NCBI GenBank assembly: GCA_030407315.1
Contig: JALQPE010000808.1
Coordinates: forward strand, 1 to 22,374
Direction of reading: 5' to 3'
Length of the DNA: 22,374 nucleotides
From: Asparagopsis taxiformis
Lineage: Eukaryota; Rhodophyta; Florideophyceae; Bonnemaisoniales; Bonnemaisoniaceae
Below the pieces are notes generated by a model that made no database searches, was not told where the DNA came from, and saw only the letters and a program-made list of their open reading frames with translations. Position 1 is the first letter of the stretch; the number at the start of each line of letters is the position of its first letter. Positions 17,569-22,374 of this stretch are shown here, one piece after another. A program made the translations under genes and the position numbers.

Positions 17569-19945
17569 TCATACTTTTAATATTCGGACGGTGTGGATGT
17601 GGTCCGTGAGGACGTCCTTCTCAGTCTTCAAGTAGATGTGGCCGCGCGTGGGCAGACCATAGACTAAATTCTGCTCCCACAGGAAGATCTCCTCACCTGA
17701 AGCCGACCCCGTAATGGTAAAGGTCACCGCGATCAACTAAGACGGAATAGGTTGGCACATAAAAGTGGTTAACGGGAACCTTCCACATGTCGGCGTCCGT
17801 ATGGACCAGGCATACATGACTATAAAGGTGCAGCTACTATAAAGAACCCATCGGATCCGCTCGACATCATGAAATAGGATGGGGATTGGGTAGGTCCGAC
17901 TCCTCAAAATTGGGATACTCAGAAGTCCGTGTGCCCTCCTGGTCCGCAGCCCATCTGTTTTAAGAAGCAGCCGTAATCCTGTCTTCGGAACGGAAAAAGA
18001 CAGGATCCTCACCCTCCATTCCCAACTTCAAGAAATCCGCACAAACACCAAGAGCAAGCTCTGCAACCAACTTGTTCCTCGTACATATCCAAATTCCCCT
18101 CCTCCAGCTTGTCGCAAAATTCACACCGCGGCAGGGGGAGTCGCCCCCGACCACCATCTATGCGGTCCTTCGCAGCACCCACGTTGTGGATGAAATGCCA
18201 CGGCGAAGGATCAAAACCGGGCTTGGCGAAAATCTGGGGGGCTCGTCCTGTGGTTTCCTGTCTTCATAATCAGAATCAGACGCTGGGAGGGTTTCTGTGG
18301 CTTTTCAACCTCCTCAACCAGCTGGAACTGTCGAGAAAAGTGACTGAAGAGGTCATGCGTCGCGCTACCAGCCGTGGACGACTGCAAGAGGCCTTCCAAC
18401 AACAACCACCCCCATGTTGTCCAGCAACGCCGCTTCACCGCAAGTACTATTCCACCACCGAGTCCTCAGCACCTGGCGATGCAGCTGCCAGGAATGCTGC
18501 CGCCTTTATTTCCGCCCGCACCGTCTCTACCGTCGTCGTAATTTCCATGTAGTACTTCATCGGGCTACCAGACGCAAATTGCGCTGGGGAGAACGGCGGC
18601 CACATTCTCATCGACGATACTGTCGGGAATAGGATTTTCGATGGGGTCGTCGAACTGCAGTCCGATTTCTCCAGGAGAATCGGGCTCCCGAGAACTCCTC
18701 TGAAAGCCGACTTGGATTCTTTGACGACGACTTTGATGAAGTTCCACTGAGCTTCCTCTTTTAAAAGTACCAAATTTGGCAGAGGGCTCGGCGTCGCAGA
18801 AGCGGGTTTCCCAGTTGCGCTTCCCAAAGGATGGAGCTTTTACCCGCATCCTTGGGTGCGCTTTCCAGCTCGACGACCTGAACAGGGCTCGCACCACCCG
18901 CCGCGCTGTTCCACCACGACCGGAACGACTCTCTTTCAGGCAGGTACTCCCCTTTGGCATCACTTTCCCAGAAGTTTCTCACTCCGGACGATGCAGACAC
19001 GACAGGGGTAGTGGCAGAACAAAAACAGCGGCAGCCTCGGAATAGCGGGAAGAATCTAATGAGGTGGTTATACCTAAATTGGATCTCAAAGCAAAGGAAT
19101 GGAGGATGAAAGGGATGGTCAGGGAAATGGAAGGGGGAAGGGTTGGCGGAATCATGACCACATGTGACTGGGAGCGCAGCATGTGGGATGTGTGGGTCCA
19201 CCACGTAAATTGTTTCCGCATTTACATGTCGCGGTAGCCAGTTACGCGCAGGAGCATTTTCCTGGCGTCCTTCAAAACATAGACTTCCGATTGGGAAAGA
19301 GTTCTCAAACTTGGAGCCATTGGAGGGCCTTCCTTGGGATGTAAGTCCGCTCAGAACCCCTTTCTTGGGCACCATCAGCGCAAAAACTTCGACCTACGCG
19401 TGAGTGAATCGAAGCTCTTGCTCGGGTCACCCACGCTGGAATGAATGGAGCCATCCAGCATCCTCAACACATCCGAAACGTTCCAATACTCGGCCACCTC
19501 CTTCACGTACCCGAAGATTTCCAACAAACCAGCAATCCATTCCTGCCCAATGGTACCAACCGAGTTCGGTTTCGCCCGGCCACCAACGGCTACAAGTGTA
19601 GTACGCCGTCATCTCGAGGGTTGACACAATTTTTTGGCGGTCCGGAGCACCCCTAAACGATCCGTTGAACAAAAAAATTTCACCGTACACCCAGCCAGAT
19701 TCTCCGTCGAAGAGAACTGCACGAACTCTGGCCCTTCGGAATAGTTTTCTGCAGCCAAATCCGTTTTCAAGAATTGCTCCATCGTTGCAGACTTCTTCAA
19801 CCACTAGCCAACGACCTCTGATATTCACTTTGCGAGGTTCAACTTGCACTTCAGACGAACTATACTGGGCAATATTGATGCATGTCTCGCTTGCTGAAGG
19901 AGATTTACTCTTTTCCGCTACTTCTCCCGCTATAGTGCAGAATTA
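17569..19945 (-). pseudogene. unknown protein, frame-broken or multi-exon coding region
   Basis: Protein-like segments follow one another on the - strand but keep changing frame. From the 5' side: VAEKSKSPSASETCINIAQY and VNIRGRWLVVEEVCNDGAIL (19930-19780); VLFDGESGWVYGEIFLFNGS; TIGQEWIAGLLEIFGYVKEV and VLRMLDGSIHSSVGDPSKSF (about 19540-19410); EVYVLKDARKMLLRV (about 19270); NFWESDAKGEYLPERESFRS; PDSIVDENVAAVLPSA; SDSDYEDRKPQDEPPRF; DPSPWHFIHNVGAAKDRID with CEFC; LGVCADFLKLGMEGEDPVFF; WKVPVNHFYVPTYSVLVDRG; and finally LPTRGHIYLKTEKDVLTDHI to the stop at 17569. No family is certain. The C-terminal YVP...VLVDRGDLYHY with a following VTFTITGS weakly recalls the ends of RHS/Crinkler-type proteins. 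No good ATG is seen at the 5' end; some shifts could be short introns. Confidence 0.4.
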
Positions 19946-20598
19946 TATTTCTCCGCCACTACTAAATTCAACCATTAAGAAACCTTTCCTGGCTTTCATT
20001 CGATCCAATGAACTGTTTCACCACAATGATTTTCCTATGCTCATTACTTTATGCACAATGATTGCTATTTCATCCGGGCTCGACCTACTCAATATCGTTT
20101 TGCTATCTTGTATCGCATTCCCTAAACACCATCCTGGCCAAGACGTATCCACTTCCGTTTGTTACGCAGTGATGCTCTAAGCACTAATACTGAATCTGAT
20201 TTTCTCATGCACGTAGTTCCTACTCGTATACTCTACCATATTCTCGGCCCTATTCACAAGGTGAAAACACGATGTCTCGTTGAATCGTACTCGGTGTGAT
20301 ATCTTAAATTAGGATACATTTTTATATTGCAATGCAGACTCACTGCTCGCTTGAAACATGAAAATTATAAAAATTCTTCGACACTGCTGTTTCCTAACCG
20401 CCACCATCCACGTGGCCCGCTTTGACTGCCTGCCAAGTGTACTCGGAGCATACAATGACGTTATCGATATATACCATCCACATCATCACTGGAAGCGCGG
20501 ACTCCTCGTCCAGGAAAGTGCGCCATTTTTCTTACTCTTCACCTCCGCCTGTCCTGTAGGCCCCATATGCTAGTGTTTTTCCTATATTTCTGTAGTGA
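19946..20598. other. no gene recognised
   Basis: The upstream side of the - strand coding region. A 171-codon + strand frame (19665-20180) partly overlaps it but is mostly antisense to better coding and has no recognisable pattern. A 71-codon frame at 20358-20573 is unconvincing. Confidence 0.3.
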
Positions 20599-20640
20599 TG
20601 ACGTCATTCTAGACAATAAAAGGCGGTAGAAGATACGATA
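20599..20640 (+). promoter_or_regulatory. possible promoter: CRE palindrome and TATA-like box
   Basis: TGACGTCA at 20599-20606 is followed by CAATAAAAGG at 20614-20623, and an ATG lies at 20641. Spacing would suit a compact promoter, but the 77-codon frame from 20641 has no recognisable content, so this could be coincidence. Confidence 0.2.
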
Positions 20641-20817
20641 ATGTGCGCCTCCTCTGCCAGATCATGTGCTTCCAAGCGTAATTCGCAGCCTAGGTATCGT
20701 TTTTTCTGGGCCTCCCATCGCACCGCTCCGTTTCAAACTCATCCCTCTATTGTTCTCCTACACGTCATTTCCGCCCGTAGAGTACTACTTAAACGAAAGA
20801 TTCTGGAAATCCCTGTT

Positions 20818-20970
20818 TCCATCTTCATATCCGTCGGAAACAAAGCAACAACCCTGGCCGTGGAAGCCGTATAGATCATCTAAACTGCTTCCAAAGCGTA
20901 AGTTTTAGATCATCAATACGGCTTCCAAGGCCAAAGTTGTTGCTTTGTCTCCGACGGATATGAACCATGA
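20818..20970. repeat. long imperfect inverted repeat (hairpin)
   Basis: Left arm 20826-20889 (starts CATATCCGTCGGAAACAAAG) and right arm 20900-20962 (ends CTCCGACGGATATG) are reverse complements with roughly 10 mismatches in about 62 positions, separated by a loop of about 10 bases. Both arms contain GGAAGCCGTAT or its complement. Pairing extends weakly outward (CCATC on the left, GATGG on the right). Confidence 0.85.
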
Positions 20971-21675
20971 TGGTACGTTTCCACAACTCTCACGCCACTA
21001 ACCCAGTTTTCTATTCGTTTTCTCTTTCTCAGGTTTCCAGTCGGTGAGTGTTCCACTTCTACTTTCTTTATTTATCTTTCTCTCTTACCACTTCTCCACT
21101 AATTTTCTTTTCTGCCTGTGAGTACATATCTCAATTTGGGATGCAATGGTATTTGTTAAGGTACGTTAGTCTCCTAATCACCATCAATTTCCCTCTCCAA
21201 TTCAACGTCACTAACTTGTTTCCTTTCTATACATCATTTTTTCTTCTTCTCTTCTTCATTTCCTAGCTTATTCATGCAGCTCAATCAGTTGATAGATTTC
21301 TAGACTTTTCTAGTAGTTTTAGTTTTACTCGTCGGAATAGTGTTAGTTGTAGTAGCATTTTTAACATAGGGATTGTTTATTCTCAATGTAGCCTGCGCAA
21401 ATAAACAAATCCAGAGTGAAGCTTCCCATATCGCACCCTCTTAGATTGCTACCTATCCTACCGCGTATACCTCTCGCTAGCTCATAGTCACTACGAAATA
21501 AAAATTCCTAGCCGTACTATTCTGTCCATTCCCATATGAATACCGTCCATGCCCCATCCTCATAGCGCTAGAACTGCCTTCCTCTACCCCAGAAAGATGC
21601 CCACGACAGCGTGACGCTCCATCTCATCCACCACTCCCAGACACCGAATTTTACTATATCAGGACACTACTTTTA
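20971..21675. other. AT-rich, no gene recognised
   Basis: Short open frames only; pyrimidine-rich runs at about 21010-21110 and 21230-21265. No repeat is obvious until the minisatellite begins. Confidence 0.3.
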
Positions 21676-22017
21676 CTGTCTCCAGGTGCTGCCCAGGGCA
21701 GCACGAAATACTGTCTCCAGGTGCTGCCCAGGACAGCACAAAGTACTATCTCCAGGTGCTGCCCAGGGCAGCACAAAGTACTGTCTACAGGTGCTGCCCA
21801 GGGCAGCACAAAGTACTGTCTACAGGTGCTGCCCAGGGCAGCACAAAGTACTGTCTACAGGTACTGCCCAGGGCAGCACAAAGTACTGTCTACAGGTACT
21901 GCCCAGACAGTGAAAATCACTGTCTCCAGGTACTGCCCAGGACAGTGAAAATCACTGTCTCCAGGTACTGCCCAGGACAGTGAAAATCACTGTCTCCAGG
22001 TACTGCCCAGGACAGTG
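21676..22017. repeat. 35-bp minisatellite, about ten copies, with palindromic core
   Basis: The unit is CTGTCTACAGGTGCTGCCCA followed by GGGCAGCACAAAGTA, exactly 35 bases. Each unit holds the odd palindrome GTGCTGCCCAGGGCAGCAC. Towards the 3' end the core turns into GGTACTGCCCAGGACAGTG with AAAATCACTGTCTCC, so the array grades into the AGACAGT family. Because 35 is not a multiple of three, all three frames stay open; these frames are not genes. Confidence 0.93.
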
Positions 22018-22374
22018 CACCGTGTTGGTTCCATCTATTGTCCCAGGCAGCGTATTTCACTATCCGCCATGTTGCCTTGGCCAATACAAAACACTATCCG
22101 CCAACACTGCCCAGTACAGTAAATTACATCATATCCAACTATTGAATAAATCATTAATTTTTACTGTCTCCATTCACTGCCTCAGACAGTACTGTGAGAC
22201 AGTGTTTTTTACTGTCTGCAGACAGTGTTCCGTACTGTCTGCCAGACAGTGCAAATCACTGTCTCCAAGTGTGGCATTAATTTTCATTTGCCGCATAGTG
22301 ATTTTTACTGTCTCAGACAGTAAAAATCACTGTCTCGCAGTACTGTCTGAGGCCCCCTTTTCAACACCGTAGTT
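22018..22374. repeat. AGACAGT/ACTGTCT palindrome island 2
   Basis: Degenerate copies first, then dense AGACAGT/ACTGTCT pairs from about 22160, including 22314-22335 (CTCAGACAGTAAAAATCACT). The last ~55 bases (22318-22373) match 15802-15857, ending CTTTTCAACACCGTAGT, so the window edge cuts the same composite repeat that continues into a 172-bp copy at 15858. Confidence 0.88.

Noticed and set aside
19665..20180. 171-codon + strand open frame
   Set aside because: Largely antisense to - strand sequence with better protein character, low-complexity start, no recognised motif.
21611..21983. Overlapping 75-100 codon open frames with CCPGQHKVLS-type repeats
   Set aside because: They are the three frames of a 35-bp minisatellite; the period is not a multiple of three and stop-free reading is a by-product.

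Overview
This is a repeat-rich stretch of a eukaryotic nuclear genome, probably a fungus or fungus-like protist; the lineage cannot be fixed from the sequence. The evidence is a chromodomain-bearing Ty3/gypsy (chromovirus) polyprotein, a recognisable fragment of an importin-13/transportin-3 type nuclear transport receptor, long non-coding tracts, and no bacterial gene organisation. Almost every recognisable coding stretch is broken by one-base frame changes, so the window holds either many pseudogenes or uncorrected assembly indels.

Layout. Bases 1-880 carry the C-terminal part of a gag-like protein on the + strand. Bases 1095-4318 carry a 5'-truncated chromovirus on the - strand (end of RT, RNase H, HHCC zinc finger, DD35E integrase, GPY/F module, chromodomain), cut off at the RT catalytic YxDD motif. 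Bases 4319-5276 are a GC-rich possible LTR or promoter region, followed at 5277-7650 by a + strand gag-like gene with a long coiled coil and three frame changes. That gene ends abruptly in an island of AGACAGT/ACTGTCT palindromes (7653-8000). Bases 8832-9553 hold the karyopherin fragment. Bases 9554-12160 hold no gene I can name.

The most unusual part is 12161-17290, an elaborate repeat complex. It contains 14 copies of a 36-37 bp palindrome (half site TTACAGCAAAGTCATCGT) organised into four nested foldback elements (12354-12633, 14251-14680, 15345-15554, 16594-17253). It also has a 74-bp tandem repeat, a 172-bp tandem repeat, and three copies of a roughly 0.9-1.1 kb unit. The palindromes are nearly invariant although the flanking unit copies have clearly diverged, and the inner loop segment is inverted in one foldback relative to another.

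Bases 17569-19945 hold a - strand protein-coding region of unknown function, broken into many frames. Bases 20818-20970 form a long imperfect hairpin. Bases 21676-22374 are a 35-bp minisatellite passing into a second AGACAGT island; its last ~55 bases match 15802-15857, tying the scattered repeat blocks into one modular family. The recognisable genes do not form a pathway; retroelement debris and palindromic repeats dominate the window.
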